Notes under the pieces: generated by a model
What the model saw: only the letters and a program-made list of their open reading frames with translations
What the model was told of the DNA's origin: nothing
Database searches by the model: none
Translations under genes and position numbers: made by a program
NCBI RefSeq assembly: GCF_025685645.1
Contig: NZ_JAGSYF010000004.1
Coordinates: forward strand, 186,001-250,000
Direction: 5' to 3'
DNA: 64,000 nt
Source of the DNA: Edaphobacter bradus
GTDB taxonomy: Bacteria > Acidobacteriota > Terriglobia > Terriglobales > Acidobacteriaceae
Shown here: piece after piece, positions 1 to 9,365 of the stretch
How the letters are laid out: the number at the start of each line of letters is the position of its first letter
Numbering within the stretch: position 1 is the first letter of the stretch

Positions 1-18
1 TCCCCCTGGAGGAGAGGC

Positions 19-2127
19 ATGAGGAACGGACAAAATTGGATGGGTACGCGCATGTGGCTCCGTCTCGGGGCAGGGATTGCAATTGCGTCGGCCGCGACAG
101 GCGCGGGGCTCGCCCAGCAAAACCACCCAGCCCCGGCCGCAATTACCAAGCCCGTTGAGGTTTACAAGCCCATCCCAGGATTCGACTCCACATCCATCGA
201 CACTTCCGTCAATCCCTGCAACGACTTCTACAAGTTCGCCTGCGGTAAGTTTGCGAGCAACCATCCCATTCCTGCTGACCAGCCTGCGGTCGACGAGTTC
301 TACGCCCTGTTCAACGTCAATACGCAGTCCCTCAACAGTATTCTCGCCAAAGCGGCGACCGGCGGCTCCGCGCGTACGCCCAATGAGCAGAAGATCGGCG
401 ACTACTACAAGAGCTGCATGGACACGGACGCCATTGAAGCCAAAGGCCTTGCGCCTCTCCAGCCGATGCTCGACGAGATCAAGGCCGTCGAGGATCTGTC
501 CGAGCTTCCGTCGCTCATCGGCAGGCTGCAGCGGAATGGCGTCGATGTCTTCTTCGGCTTCGGCGAACAGCAGGATTACAAGGACGCCAGCAAGCAGATA
601 GCCTTCATCGATCAGGGTGGGCTGGGGCTTCCCGAGCGCGACTACTACCTCAGGACGGGAGCCAAGGACGAGACGCTTCGCAAGCAGTACGTCGAACACG
701 TTGCGAAGATGCTCACTCTGGCCGGTAGCACGCCCGAGCAGGCAACCACGGACGCGAACGCCATCATGGTCTTCGAGACGAAACTCGCAAAGGCCTCCAT
801 GCCTGTCACCGAGCGCCGCGATCCTGAGAAGGTTTATCACCTCCAGACCATCGAGGTCCTCGAGAACACGATTCCTGCCGATGCCTTCAATCCTTTTCTG
901 GACGCTGTCGGCTCTGCACGTGTCTCGGAGCTGAACAACGCCAATCCGGAATTTTTGGCTGCGATGATGCAGTCTGTTCATGAGTCCGATATCACGACGA
1001 TTAAGGCCTACATGCGCTACCATCTGCTCTCGGCTGCCGCGAACCGCCTGCCCAAGCGCTTCGACGACGAGAACTTCGACTTCTACGGTCGCAAGCTCAA
1101 CGGCCAGCCCGAGCAGAGCCCGCGCTGGAAGCGTTGCTCGAATGCGGTCAACGGCGCGCTTGGAGAGGCTCTCGGTCAGGTCTACGTTGCGCAGTACTTC
1201 GCGGGCGACAGCAAGGCCAAGACGCTCCAGATGGTCTACGACATCGAGAACGCCATGGACCGCGACATCGACCAGCTCGACTGGATGTCTCCAGCGACGC
1301 GCGTCCGCGCCAAAGAGAAGCTGCATCTGGTGGCCAACAAGATCGGCTATCCCGACAAGTGGCGCGACTACACGAAGCTTGAGGTCAAGCCCGACGACGC
1401 GCTTGGCAACAAGTTCCGCGGTAATGCCTTTGAGAACGATCGCCAGCTCGCCAAGATCGGCAAGCCCGTCGATCACAACGAATGGGGCATGACTCCGCCG
1501 ACGGTCAACGCCTACTACGACCCGAGCATGAACGACATCAACTTCCCGGCGGGAATCCTGCAGCCGGCCTTCTACGACCCCAAGCAGGATGACGCCGTGA
1601 ACTACGGGCACATCGGCGCGGTCATCGGCCATGAGCTCACGCACGGCTTCGACGACGAGGGCCGCAAGTTCGACGGCAAGGGCAACCTGAGCGACTGGTG
1701 GACTCCCGAGGACGCCAAGAAGTTCGAGGCCCGCACCGACTGCCTCGTCAACGAATATGGTTCGTTTACTGCAGTTGATGACGTCAAGGTCAACGGCAAG
1801 TTGACGCTCGGCGAGAACACTGCCGACAACGGCGGCCTCGTCCTCGCGTACCTCGCTTACCTTGAACGCGCGAAGATCAACAACGTCGATCTTAAGGCCA
1901 AGGTCAACGGCTACACCGCGCCGCAGCGCTTCTACATCGGCTTCGCGCAGAACTACTGCGAGAACTCGCGCGATGCGATCATCCGCGAACAGGTCCTCAC
2001 CGATCCGCACTCGCCCGATCACTTCCGCGTCACCGGAGCGATCGTCAACCAGCCGGGCTTCGCTGACGCCTTCGGATGCAAGAAGGGATCGCCGATGGTG
2101 CCGGTCAACAGCTGCCGCGTCTGGTAA
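19..2127 (+). CDS. M13 family zinc metallopeptidase (neprilysin/PepO-like)
   Basis: Predicted exported zinc endopeptidase that cleaves oligopeptides in the periplasm or at the cell surface. A signal peptide covers roughly residues 10-33 (hydrophobic stretch, then GLAQQ). The HExxH zinc motif is at H538-E539-H542, the third ligand E599 lies in ENTADNGG, the NAYY substrate motif precedes it, and the chain ends in the CRVW typical of the M13 family. The 702-residue length is normal for M13. The ATG follows a GGAGGAGAGG ribosome site at positions 7-16. A strong terminator follows the gene, so it is probably transcribed alone. Confidence 0.93.
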   Translation: MRNGQNWMGTRMWLRLGAGIAIASAATGAGLAQQNHPAPAAITKPVEVYKPIPGFDSTSIDTSVNPCNDFYKFACGKFASNHPIPADQPAVDEFYALFNVNTQSLNSILAKAATGGSARTPNEQKIGDYYKSCMDTDAIEAKGLAPLQPMLDEIKAVEDLSELPSLIGRLQRNGVDVFFGFGEQQDYKDASKQIAFIDQGGLGLPERDYYLRTGAKDETLRKQYVEHVAKMLTLAGSTPEQATTDANAIMVFETKLAKASMPVTERRDPEKVYHLQTIEVLENTIPADAFNPFLDAVGSARVSELNNANPEFLAAMMQSVHESDITTIKAYMRYHLLSAAANRLPKRFDDENFDFYGRKLNGQPEQSPRWKRCSNAVNGALGEALGQVYVAQYFAGDSKAKTLQMVYDIENAMDRDIDQLDWMSPATRVRAKEKLHLVANKIGYPDKWRDYTKLEVKPDDALGNKFRGNAFENDRQLAKIGKPVDHNEWGMTPPTVNAYYDPSMNDINFPAGILQPAFYDPKQDDAVNYGHIGAVIGHELTHGFDDEGRKFDGKGNLSDWWTPEDAKKFEARTDCLVNEYGSFTAVDDVKVNGKLTLGENTADNGGLVLAYLAYLERAKINNVDLKAKVNGYTAPQRFYIGFAQNYCENSRDAIIREQVLTDPHSPDHFRVTGAIVNQPGFADAFGCKKGSPMVPVNSCRVW

Positions 2128-2144
2128 CAAAAACGTTGTGAATC

Positions 2145-2186
2145 AACATCGAGGGCGCGGCGCTGGCTGCGCCCTCGATGTTTTGT
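2145..2186 (+). terminator. Rho-independent terminator of the M13 peptidase gene
   Basis: A perfect 14-bp stem (2145-2158 with 2169-2182, GC-rich core GAGGGCGC) with a 10-nt loop is followed by TTTTG. It lies 18 bp after the peptidase stop and just before the next gene's start. Confidence 0.85.
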
Positions 2187-2200
2187 GCGACAGTGGAAGT

Positions 2201-3121
2201 ATGGCTGCCCATTCGAACCAGCGTGCTCTTGGCTTTGCCGCTTGCGCGCTGGCAAGCTCGCTGTGGGGGTGCGGCTTCTTCTTCGGCAAGATCGCGCTCG
2301 CCGAGATGAGCTTCGCCCACATGGTCCTCTACCGTTTTCTCTTCGCCATGATCGTGCTCGTACCGCTCCTGGTGACGCATCGGCCGGGACTCAACCGGCG
2401 CGAGTGGGGAGTGCTGGCGGCGGCGTCGTTTCTCGGTGTGCCGCTGCAGTTTCTCTTCCAGTTCTACGGCCTTTCGCTGACTACGGTCAGTCACGCGGCG
2501 TTGATGGTCGGCACGATGCCGGTCATCCTCGCCGTCGGCGCAACACTGTTCGCGCATGAGCGGATGGATACGACTGGCTGGCTCGCGCTGGCGGCTTCAA
2601 CGACTGGCGCGGCGATGATCGCGCTTGGCGGCACGCACCTCGCAGGAGCGGGGCAGGCCACGCTCAAGGGCGATCTGCTTATTGTTTTTTCGCTCGCGAT
2701 CGCACTTTTCTGGATCCTCTTCAACAAGCAGCTCATGGAGCGTCACTCCCCTGTCGTCGTTACGGCGTATGGCATTCTGCTCGGAACATTGATGCTGGTG
2801 GTCTGGGTTCCTGTGCGCTACGGAATGCCTCCAGTTGAACACGTCTCGCACAAGGCGTGGCTGGCGCTTGCGGCGAGCGGCATTCTCTGCACTGCCACGA
2901 CGACGCTGCTGTGGAACTGGGGAATGACACGCGTTCCTGCGTCGCAGGCCGGAGTGTTGCTCAACATGGAGCCGCTGATCGGCAGCCTGCTTGGCGTCTT
3001 AGTGCTCGGCGAGCACCTCGGCCCGACGGCCCGGGTTGGCGGCGCGCTCATTCTTGCCGCGGCCATTACGCTCACGACGCGCTCGAAGACCAAGGTACGC
3101 GAGCAGCTTCCTGTCACCTGA
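2201..3121 (+). CDS. EamA/DMT family transporter
   Basis: Predicted inner-membrane drug/metabolite transporter of 306 residues with about ten transmembrane helices in two EamA repeats; its substrate cannot be told from sequence. The N-terminal repeat begins with a hydrophobic helix carrying LWGCGFFFGK, and the C-terminal repeat carries the family's LLNMEPLIG segment. The reading frame stays open upstream to 1862, but that part is a shadow of the peptidase gene and crosses the terminator, so ATG 2201 (MAAHSNQRALG) is chosen. The gene converges with the MATE transporter, with only one base between their stops. Confidence 0.85.
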   Translation: MAAHSNQRALGFAACALASSLWGCGFFFGKIALAEMSFAHMVLYRFLFAMIVLVPLLVTHRPGLNRREWGVLAAASFLGVPLQFLFQFYGLSLTTVSHAALMVGTMPVILAVGATLFAHERMDTTGWLALAASTTGAAMIALGGTHLAGAGQATLKGDLLIVFSLAIALFWILFNKQLMERHSPVVVTAYGILLGTLMLVVWVPVRYGMPPVEHVSHKAWLALAASGILCTATTTLLWNWGMTRVPASQAGVLLNMEPLIGSLLGVLVLGEHLGPTARVGGALILAAAITLTTRSKTKVREQLPVT

Positions 3122-3122
3122 A

Positions 3123-4487
3123 CTAAGCGACGAGGCTCTTCGACGCGAGAGACTTTGTTGTGCGGCTCCAGATTGTCGTGAGGGCTGTGCCTGCGACGAT
3201 CAGCCCGGCGCAGAGGCCAAGCCATAGTCCGACGGCTCCGTGGTGGGAGCGGAAGCCGAGGATGTATCCCACGGGCAGGCCGATGAGCCAGTAGCCGATG
3301 ATCTGGACGATGAGTCCGGCGTGTGTGTTGCCCGCGCCGCGCAGCGCTCCGGTGGCAGTGATCTGCAGGCCGTCGAAAAACTGGAAGGCGGCGGCGACGA
3401 GCAGCAGCGGAACGGCTGCGGCGATGACTGACTGGTCCGGCGTAAAGGCACGGGCGATGGTGTGCGGCACGAGGAAGAGCACCGCGGAGAACGTGGCCAT
3501 GCACGAGGCGCCCAGTAGGATCGCGGCCCAGCCCGCTGCTGCGGCTTCGTCCGGTGTCTGGCGGCCGATAGCCTGGCCGACACGAACAGCCGCTGCAGCC
3601 GAGATGGCGAAGGGGACCATGAAGGTGAAGCTGGCGCAGTTGAGCGCGATCTCGTGACCGGCGAGCGGCAGCGGTCCCATGGTTCCGATGAGATACGTCA
3701 CCAGGCCGAAGATGGAGATCTCGACGAAGATTTGGGCTCCGGCGGGCGCTCCGAGGAACGCGAGGCGGCTGAGGCGCGAGCTCTCGATGTGGCGCAACAT
3801 GGAGCGAAGTCCATAGTTGTGGCTGTGCTCAACGCGCCAGATCGCAACGACAAGGAAAAGCGCAAGGTAGACGCGCGAGATGGAAGTTGCGAGGCCCGCG
3901 CCCGTGACGCCGAGCGCGGGGATGTGGATTGGTCCCCAGGAGTGGCCGTAGATGAGGAGCCAGTTGCCGACGACGTTGCAGAGGTTCGCGGTGATGAGCG
4001 CAGCAGCGATCGGGCGAACGTGGTTGAAGGCCTGCAGGTAGCGCCGCAGGGTGAAGTAGAGGAAGAGCGTTGGCGTTCCCCAGTTGAGGGAGCGCAGGAA
4101 GGCCTTCGCCCCGGTGAGTACCCGCGCGTCGATCGGCAGGCGCGTCATGAATAGCGGCGCGGCGGCGATGATGCTGTACAACACGGCGGCGAGCACGGCG
4201 GCGAGGATGAGGCCGTGATAAAGCCAGCGGTTGGCCTCGTCGTAGCGGCCCGCTCCGTGTGACTGCGAGAGGTAGGTGTCAAGGCTAAGCAGGACTCCGG
4301 CGATGCCGAAGGCGAGCGTGTTGTAGAGGACCTGTCCGAGCGCAGCAGCCGAGATGGAGAGCGCGGGGTTCTGCATGTGCCCAACCATGACGGTGTCGAC
4401 GATGCCCATGGACATCCAGCCCAGCTCGGCTGCGATGAGGGGAAGGGCTAGGGTGAGGACGGGCCGGATTTGCTGGCGGACGGTCAT
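3123..4487 (-). CDS. MATE family efflux transporter (NorM/DinF-like)
   Basis: Predicted cation-coupled multidrug exporter in the inner membrane. It has 454 residues and about twelve transmembrane helices in two homologous halves. The first helix carries the LPLIAAELGWMSMGIVDTVMVG pattern typical of MATE proteins, and the second half carries the matching FEISIFGL- and GALRGAGNT-type motifs. The ATG at 4487 is only six bases from the GGTACC end of intergenic element A. The purine tract of that element (GGGGGGGAGG read on this strand) is therefore the only visible ribosome-site-like sequence. Confidence 0.9.
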   Translation of the reverse strand: MTVRQQIRPVLTLALPLIAAELGWMSMGIVDTVMVGHMQNPALSISAAALGQVLYNTLAFGIAGVLLSLDTYLSQSHGAGRYDEANRWLYHGLILAAVLAAVLYSIIAAAPLFMTRLPIDARVLTGAKAFLRSLNWGTPTLFLYFTLRRYLQAFNHVRPIAAALITANLCNVVGNWLLIYGHSWGPIHIPALGVTGAGLATSISRVYLALFLVVAIWRVEHSHNYGLRSMLRHIESSRLSRLAFLGAPAGAQIFVEISIFGLVTYLIGTMGPLPLAGHEIALNCASFTFMVPFAISAAAAVRVGQAIGRQTPDEAAAAGWAAILLGASCMATFSAVLFLVPHTIARAFTPDQSVIAAAVPLLLVAAAFQFFDGLQITATGALRGAGNTHAGLIVQIIGYWLIGLPVGYILGFRSHHGAVGLWLGLCAGLIVAGTALTTIWSRTTKSLASKSLVA

Positions 4488-4493
4488 GGCTGC

Positions 4494-4712
4494 GGTACCT
4501 CCCCCCCTACCTTTTGCGCAAAGTATTCGAAACAGAAAACTTAGCCTGGTACTTCGATGTGCCCAGGCTTGTGGAAGTCACAAAAAGAAAGCCCCGGAGT
4601 CCGGGGCTTCTGCCTTCGATTGATGTTCTTATTCTATCGGATCGAGTGGGGTAAATCGGCACTCTATAAGCCTTTCTTTTTGATTCAGATAGGCCCTTTG
4701 GGGACTTGACAG
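4494..4712 (-). repeat. Intergenic repeat element, copy A (AATAYTTT / hairpin / CTGTCAAG family)
   Basis: Read on the minus strand: CTGTCAAG (4705-4712), a spacer, a hairpin with stem AGCCCCGG/CCGGGGCT (4590-4608) followed by TTTCTTTTTG, one repeat unit ending in GAATACTTTGCG (about 4518-4545), then a tract of seven G followed by AGGTACC (4494-4508). It lies between the MOSC gene and the MATE gene, both on the minus strand. The hairpin plus T tract is a credible intrinsic terminator for the MOSC gene. The TATTTTAGC box is only weakly matched in this copy. It fills the gene-free stretch 4488-4837, where nothing else was seen. Confidence 0.7.
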
Positions 4713-4837
4713 CGAGATTTGCTGAGGTTTCTGAGGCTTTTTCCTGTGAAAATTTGGGCGGGCGCAAATTTCGGCCTCTCGCGTTGGGTTGCGGTGATTG
4801 GAGAGCTGGGGGTCTTATCCTGCCGAAAAGTTCGATT

Positions 4838-5629
4838 TCAGTTGACGAGACGGATCTCGTCGCCGGGGCGAATCGTGCCCTCAACCAGAACCGCGGCGTA
4901 GATTCCGGCCTTCCCCTCGTGCTCTCGAGCGACCCGTTTCATAACCTCCGGGTTGGGCTCGACGGTGTCGGGGTCGAGGGTGATCATCTTGCAGCGTGGG
5001 TCCCGGTCCACGATAGCGAGCATGACCTTGTCGCCGATGCTGAGGGTGTGGCCGACGAACTGATCTTCGGTGAAGCCTTCGCTGCTGCCGAGGTCGAGGT
5101 AGAGATTGGCGCGGAAGCGGCGCTTGTCGAGCGGAATGCCCAGCTCATCGCCAAGCCGCTCGACGGTTTGGAGGGAGAAGAGCGAGAGCGGGCGGCAGTC
5201 GGTGAGGGAGCGGTCCGAGCGCATGAGGCGAAGGTGATGGCGTTCGCGGAGGCCCTTGCTCAACAGATGAAGGAGAGCTGGGTCATCGATGGCGATGGTG
5301 GTCCCATCGGGTGTCTGGACATCCACAGTGAGATCGTCCGGGCTGGCATAGACGGGAGTGACGCCGGGGGCGAGTGCCTCTGCCTCGTTTTGATTTTCGG
5401 GCTTCGTCGCCCGGTCGGGGTTGCGAAACCGAGGCTGGAAGAGGAGCATGTGTTCCCGTTCGCGGCCGGTGAGATAGGGAAATCCTGCGGGGGCTCCATC
5501 GTCGTGGAAGGCGTAGATGCGATCGCCGTAGATGCCGGAGAAGCCCGCAAAGGCGCTCTCCAGCTGTTGGCCGCGCATGCTCTTGACAGGGTAACGCCAC
5601 AGGCTTTCAACCGTTCCTACGGTTTTCAT
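4838..5629 (-). CDS. MOSC domain protein (molybdenum-cofactor sulfurase C-terminal-like)
   Basis: 263 residues: an N-terminal MOSC beta-barrel domain (about 4-120, beginning with the typical SLWRYPVKSMRG) and a MOSC domain (about 125-262) with the conserved cysteine at C213 in DPRCKMITLDPDT. Family members bind sulfur carriers or the molybdenum cofactor and include mARC-type reductases and YcbX. The exact substrate is not determined here. The gene stands alone, followed by element A carrying a terminator hairpin. The start at 5629 begins directly with the conserved MKTVGTVESL. Confidence 0.87.
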   Translation of the reverse strand: MKTVGTVESLWRYPVKSMRGQQLESAFAGFSGIYGDRIYAFHDDGAPAGFPYLTGREREHMLLFQPRFRNPDRATKPENQNEAEALAPGVTPVYASPDDLTVDVQTPDGTTIAIDDPALLHLLSKGLRERHHLRLMRSDRSLTDCRPLSLFSLQTVERLGDELGIPLDKRRFRANLYLDLGSSEGFTEDQFVGHTLSIGDKVMLAIVDRDPRCKMITLDPDTVEPNPEVMKRVAREHEGKAGIYAAVLVEGTIRPGDEIRLVN

Positions 5630-5779
5630 AAGAGGCCCCTCCTGTGGGGAGCGATTTTAGACCTTTTTGCGGGACGGACGAGACTGTTACGAAACTCGTT
5701 TCACGGGTCTGGACGTCAGTCCTATTCGTCTCTGATCTGAATGACGAAGATCCCCAGAAAAATTGGGGGACTGAGTCAT

Positions 5780-6322
5780 TCAGCTACATGCGTCGACATT
5801 ATTAAAGGCCAAATCCTCGGCTGACATCAGCACCCAACCAATCTGGCCGGTGCACGTCTTGACCTTTGCCCACCATTGATACGAAGGGGGTGGTCCACCA
5901 TAAGCGGGATCAATTTCGATGGCTTTTCCCTTAAACCATACCAGCCAATATCCCTCTCCGACCGGATGCAAGAGATACACGATAGAACCTGCAGGAATCA
6001 TCTGACGCTTACCGGGAACACTATCAGCGTACGGACCATTTTCCGTAAGTTGAAAGCGCAGAGGCTTTGTATGGACTTCTCCAGTAATAGCTGAGACTTG
6101 TTCTCCATCGCCGATCCGAGCAATAGAACGCCCTCCTGGCTGATCCAGTAAACTCAGAGGTCGCAGGGCCGTCCAATTTCGATATACGCAACACTCAAAC
6201 GGACATGCCCCCTTACTAACATAGACCTTTGGCGGTGCACTTCTCTGTTGAGAAAACACTACGTTTGCGGTCAATACAAACAGCAGTCCAACGTTGGGTA
6301 GTGTTTTCATTGCCTTGATCAT
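5780..6322 (-). CDS. Exported hypothetical protein with SH3-like domain
   Basis: No specific family recognised. The protein starts with a signal peptide (MKTLPNVGLLFVLTANVVFSQQ), then KVYVSKGACPFECCVYRNW and a region resembling bacterial SH3 repeats (residues about 45-95 of the mature chain), ending in a Trp-rich part with QIGWVLMSAEDL. Such domains usually bind peptidoglycan or metals outside the cytoplasm. The frame is open to 6397, but ATG 6322 or ATG 6310 gives the signal peptide; the choice is uncertain. Base composition is visibly more AT-rich than the neighbours, hinting at a different origin. Confidence 0.65.
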   Translation of the reverse strand: MIKAMKTLPNVGLLFVLTANVVFSQQRSAPPKVYVSKGACPFECCVYRNWTALRPLSLLDQPGGRSIARIGDGEQVSAITGEVHTKPLRFQLTENGPYADSVPGKRQMIPAGSIVYLLHPVGEGYWLVWFKGKAIEIDPAYGGPPPSYQWWAKVKTCTGQIGWVLMSAEDLAFNNVDACS

Positions 6323-6504
6323 CCAATGTATCTTACCCAAACTACTGTCACGGTGGTGCGCGAAAGGCGTTGAATTCCACCTTCGATGACGGCTCAATGA
6401 GATGAAACGCCGCCACCTGAGGACCTGTTCTCCATGCGCCTCTTATACCGCAGCTGCTGGCCCGGTAAAGGCGGCGGACCATCCCATTAGTAGTAATTCT
6501 GTAG

Positions 6505-7779
6505 TCACTGCGGCGTGATGATTCCTCCTACGGGGAGGCTTGTGGGCAGGGTTCCTGGTCGGCGGAGGTGCATGGCCTCGGCGGTCATGTCGGTGTACTT
6601 TAGGCCGGCTCCGGTGTTGAAGAGGACGACCTTGTCGGTTGGCTTGAGCTCGCCTGAGGCGAGGAGCTGGTCGTAGGCGGCGGTGGCGGCGGCTCCTTCG
6701 GGTGAAAGGAAGATGCCTTCGTGTTTCGCCCAGTCGAGGATGCTGGCAAGTATCTTCTCGTCGTCGGTGGCGATGGCTTTGCCGCCGGACTGGGCGAGGA
6801 TGTCGAGGATGATGTAGTCGCCGTAGGGCTTGGGGACGCGGAGTCCGGCGGCGAAGGTGGCGGCGTTCTGGAAGAACTCGCTGGCGGGCTTGTGTTCGTC
6901 GAAGGCTTTGACGACGGGAGCGCAGCCGGAGGCTTGGAGGGCGTACATCTTTGGACGTTTGCCAGAGACCCAGCCGAGGGCTTCCATCTCTTCGAAGGCC
7001 TTCCACATGCCGATGAGGCCTACGCCTCCGCCGGTGGGGTAGAAGACGGCGTCGGGGTAGGTCCAGCCGAGCTGTTCGACTAGCTCGTAGCCCATGGTTT
7101 TCTTGCCCTCGACGCGGAAGGGCTCTTTGAGGGTCGAGATGTCGAACCAGGTTTCGCTGGCGGGTGTGCCCGCTTCCTTCTGGGCCTTGATCCGCTCGCC
7201 TACGATACGGGCGCAGTCGCTGATGAGGCCGTCGACCATGGTGACGTCGGCTCCGTAGGCGATGCCTTCGACGTAGTTGGCGAAGGGAACGTCCTGGGGC
7301 ATGAAGATGTGGGCCGCGATTCCGGCGGCTGCGGCATAGGCGGCGAGGGCTCCGGCGGCGTTGCCCGCCGAGGGGACGGCGAGGTGCTTGAGGCCGTAGT
7401 GCTTCGCCATGGTGACGGCGAGGCCGAGGCCGCGGGCCTTGAAGGTTCCGGTCGGGTTGGCTCCTTCTTCCTTAATGTAGAGGCTGGAGTAACGCTTGCT
7501 CTTGAGCATGGGCGTCCAGCCTTCGCCGAGCGTGACCGGGGCGACCGGATTGTCAGGCGCACCGCTGGGCAGGACGCTCGAGTAGCGCCACATGCCGAGG
7601 CTCGCCGGGCTGGCGGCGGCCCTGGCGGCTATGTCGTCGCGCTTTGCGGTCTTTTTGAGCTGGTCCATGTCGTAGTGGACGTAGAGGGAGCCGGCGCAGA
7701 CGGGGCAGAGCGTCTGCGGGGTGTCAGCCGAGACGTGGTGGTGGCAGCGAGAGCACTCGAGATAGGCGATTGTGGGCAT
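6505..7779 (-). CDS. thrC: Threonine synthase
   Basis: PLP-dependent enzyme making threonine from O-phosphohomoserine. 424 residues. An N-terminal zinc ribbon has C9/C12 and C25/C28. The PLP lysine is K114 in GTFKARG, and AVPSAGNAAGALAAYAAAAG forms the following substrate/cofactor loop. The glycine-rich phosphate-binding loop is PTGGGVGLIG. The zinc ribbon is typical of the thrC branch found in many bacteria and archaea. The gene is preceded by intergenic element B, whose G-rich tract ends about 26 bases from the ATG. No partner threonine genes are nearby. Confidence 0.93.
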   Translation of the reverse strand: MPTIAYLECSRCHHHVSADTPQTLCPVCAGSLYVHYDMDQLKKTAKRDDIAARAAASPASLGMWRYSSVLPSGAPDNPVAPVTLGEGWTPMLKSKRYSSLYIKEEGANPTGTFKARGLGLAVTMAKHYGLKHLAVPSAGNAAGALAAYAAAAGIAAHIFMPQDVPFANYVEGIAYGADVTMVDGLISDCARIVGERIKAQKEAGTPASETWFDISTLKEPFRVEGKKTMGYELVEQLGWTYPDAVFYPTGGGVGLIGMWKAFEEMEALGWVSGKRPKMYALQASGCAPVVKAFDEHKPASEFFQNAATFAAGLRVPKPYGDYIILDILAQSGGKAIATDDEKILASILDWAKHEGIFLSPEGAAATAAYDQLLASGELKPTDKVVLFNTGAGLKYTDMTAEAMHLRRPGTLPTSLPVGGIITPQ

Positions 7780-7805
7780 AAGTTTCCATCGTACTAAACT
7801 GCTGT

Positions 7806-8066
7806 CCCCTCCACTGGTGTGGAATTGCGTAAAGAATTCATTGCAAGCACTTTATGCGTGGACTTCCCCTGTAAAGTATTCAATTCAAATGCCTTATGGG
7901 TAAAGTATTACAAATAAGCGGGTTGTTGGATTGAATGAGAGAGCCCCGGATTTGGCCGGGGCTTTCTGTTTCCTGTCTGTTTCTATTTTAGCGGGTTGAT
8001 GGGAACTACTCTGCCACTTGGAAGTTGTTTGTTTTGATTGGGTTGGGTGGTTTGGGGGCTTGACAG
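7806..8066 (-). repeat. Intergenic repeat element, copy B
   Basis: Minus-strand order: CTGTCAAG (8059-8066), AACCACCC, GTGGCAGAGTAGTT, GCTAAAATAGAAA (box TATTTTAGC on plus), hairpin AGCCCCGG/CCGGGGCT (7942-7963), two clear repeat units (ending in TAATACTTTACC and GAATACTTTAC) plus a degenerate third (GAATTCTTTACG), then a GGAGGGG tract without GGTACC. It lies between mreB and thrC, both minus strand. It shares box order and spacing with copies A, C and D although primary sequence identity is moderate. Confidence 0.72.
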
Positions 8067-8129
8067 GATTTCTGTGGAAATCTGGGGGAAGCGGGTTGCG
8101 AGTCAGCGGGTTAGTAAAAAGCAAAAGCA

Positions 8130-8247
8130 GATCCCCCGTTCGACTTCGCTCGGGGCAGGCTATTCGGGATGACAACAAGAAAAGCAAAGGCGAACGCGAA
8201 GGACGCAAAGGGAACGCAGAGTGCGCGAAGGTAACGACGGAAAAGCG
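8130..8247. repeat. Interspersed repeat (TTCGCTCGGAATGACAAC / GAACGCRRAGGACGCAAAGGG family), copy 1
   Basis: Contains a TTCGACTTCGCTCGGGGCAGG segment, then GGGATGACAACAAGAAAAGC, then a purine-rich run of short quasi-repeats (GCAAAGGCGAACGC, GAAGGACGCAAAGGG, AACGCAGAG). The same order of parts occurs at 56500-56625, with fragments at 43945-44036 and 14546-14575. It lies between mreB and element B. It does not encode a protein that can be supported. Confidence 0.65.
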
Positions 8248-8280
8248 AAGCCCACGCCGCTTGGTTGGGCGTGGGCTTTT
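8248..8280 (-). terminator. Terminator of mreB
   Basis: An 11-bp stem (AAGCCCACGCC at 8248-8258 with GGCGTGGGCTT at 8268-8278) lies 21 bp beyond the mreB stop. On the minus strand it is followed by CGCTTTT, so termination is plausible though the T tract is broken. Confidence 0.65.
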
Positions 8281-8300
8281 GTGTCTAAGCGTGTATCCGG

Positions 8301-9365
8301 TTAGTCGATGGAGATCTTGCGCAGGAGTTTGAAGTCGGAGAGCATTTTGCCGGTTCCGAGGACGACGGAGGCCAGGGGGTCGTCGGCGATCGAGACGGGC
8401 AGGCCGGTTTCTTCGCGGATGCGGCGGTCGAGGTTCTTGATGAGGGCGCCGCCGCCGGTGAGGACGATACCGCGGTCGGAGATGTCGGCGGAGAGCTCGG
8501 GCGGGGTGCGCTCGAGGGCAACTCGAATGGCGTTGATGATTGTGGCAATGCACTCTGAGAGGGCTTCGCGGATCTCGGAGTCGTCGATAGTGATGGTCTT
8601 GGGTACGCCCTCGATGAGGTTGCGGCCCTTGACCTCCATCGAGAGCGGCTTGTCGAGCGGGTAGGCGGAGCCGAGTTGCATCTTGATCTGCTCGCCGGTG
8701 CGCTCGCCGATGAGGAGGTTGTACTTGCGCTTGAGGTAGGTGATGACGGCCTCGTCCATCTGGTTGCCGGCCATGCGGACGGAGCGGGAGTAGACGATTC
8801 CGGCGAGCGAGATGACGGCGATGTCGGTTGTGCCTCCACCGATGTCAACGACCATGTTTCCGCCGGGCTCGGTGATGGGAAGGCCGGCGCCGATGGCGGC
8901 GACCATGGCCTGTTCAACGAGGTGAACTTCGGAGGCCTTGGCGCGGTAGGCGGAGTCCATGACGGCTCGCTTTTCTACCTGGGTGATCTCAGAGGGCACG
9001 CCGATGACGATGCGGGGGTGCACCATCATCTTGCGGTTGTGCGCCTTCTGGATGAAGTAGTTCAGCATCTTCTCGGTGTGGCGGAAGTCGGCGATGACGC
9101 CGTCCTTCATGGGCTTGATGGCGACGATGTTGCCGGGGGTCCGGCCGAGCATTTCCTTAGCCTCTTTGCCGACGGCCTCAACTTCGTTGGTGACCTTGTT
9201 GACGGCGATGATGGAGGGCTCGTTGACGATGATGCCCTTGCCCGCGGCAAAGACGAGGGTGTTGGCCGTGCCGAGGTCGATGGCAAGATCGCTCGAAAAA
9301 AGGCTGAATAGGGACCGCATATTGTGGATGCGGGAGTAACGCGTCTGAAAGTTGTTGGAAGACAT
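8301..9365 (-). CDS. mreB: Rod shape-determining protein MreB
   Basis: Bacterial actin homologue that polymerises along the membrane and steers the elongasome. The first phosphate motif is DLAIDLGTANTLVF, followed by ENIV-type VAIKPMKDGVIADF, the second phosphate loop DIGGGTTDIAV, and GIVLTGGGALI for adenosine binding. 354 residues from ATG 9365, or 339 from ATG 9320 (MRSLFSLFSSD), which matches the usual MreB N-terminus better; neither has a clear ribosome site. Unusually for many bacteria it is not next to mreCD, which lie 7 kb away on the other strand. Confidence 0.95.
   Translation of the reverse strand: MSSNNFQTRYSRIHNMRSLFSLFSSDLAIDLGTANTLVFAAGKGIIVNEPSIIAVNKVTNEVEAVGKEAKEMLGRTPGNIVAIKPMKDGVIADFRHTEKMLNYFIQKAHNRKMMVHPRIVIGVPSEITQVEKRAVMDSAYRAKASEVHLVEQAMVAAIGAGLPITEPGGNMVVDIGGGTTDIAVISLAGIVYSRSVRMAGNQMDEAVITYLKRKYNLLIGERTGEQIKMQLGSAYPLDKPLSMEVKGRNLIEGVPKTITIDDSEIREALSECIATIINAIRVALERTPPELSADISDRGIVLTGGGALIKNLDRRIREETGLPVSIADDPLASVVLGTGKMLSDFKLLRKISID

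Noticed and set aside
4700..4730. TTGACA of the CTTGACAG box as a plus-strand promoter in each element
   Set aside because: In none of the copies does a consistent -10 box follow at 16-18 nt, and in three copies it would point into the end of a minus-strand gene.
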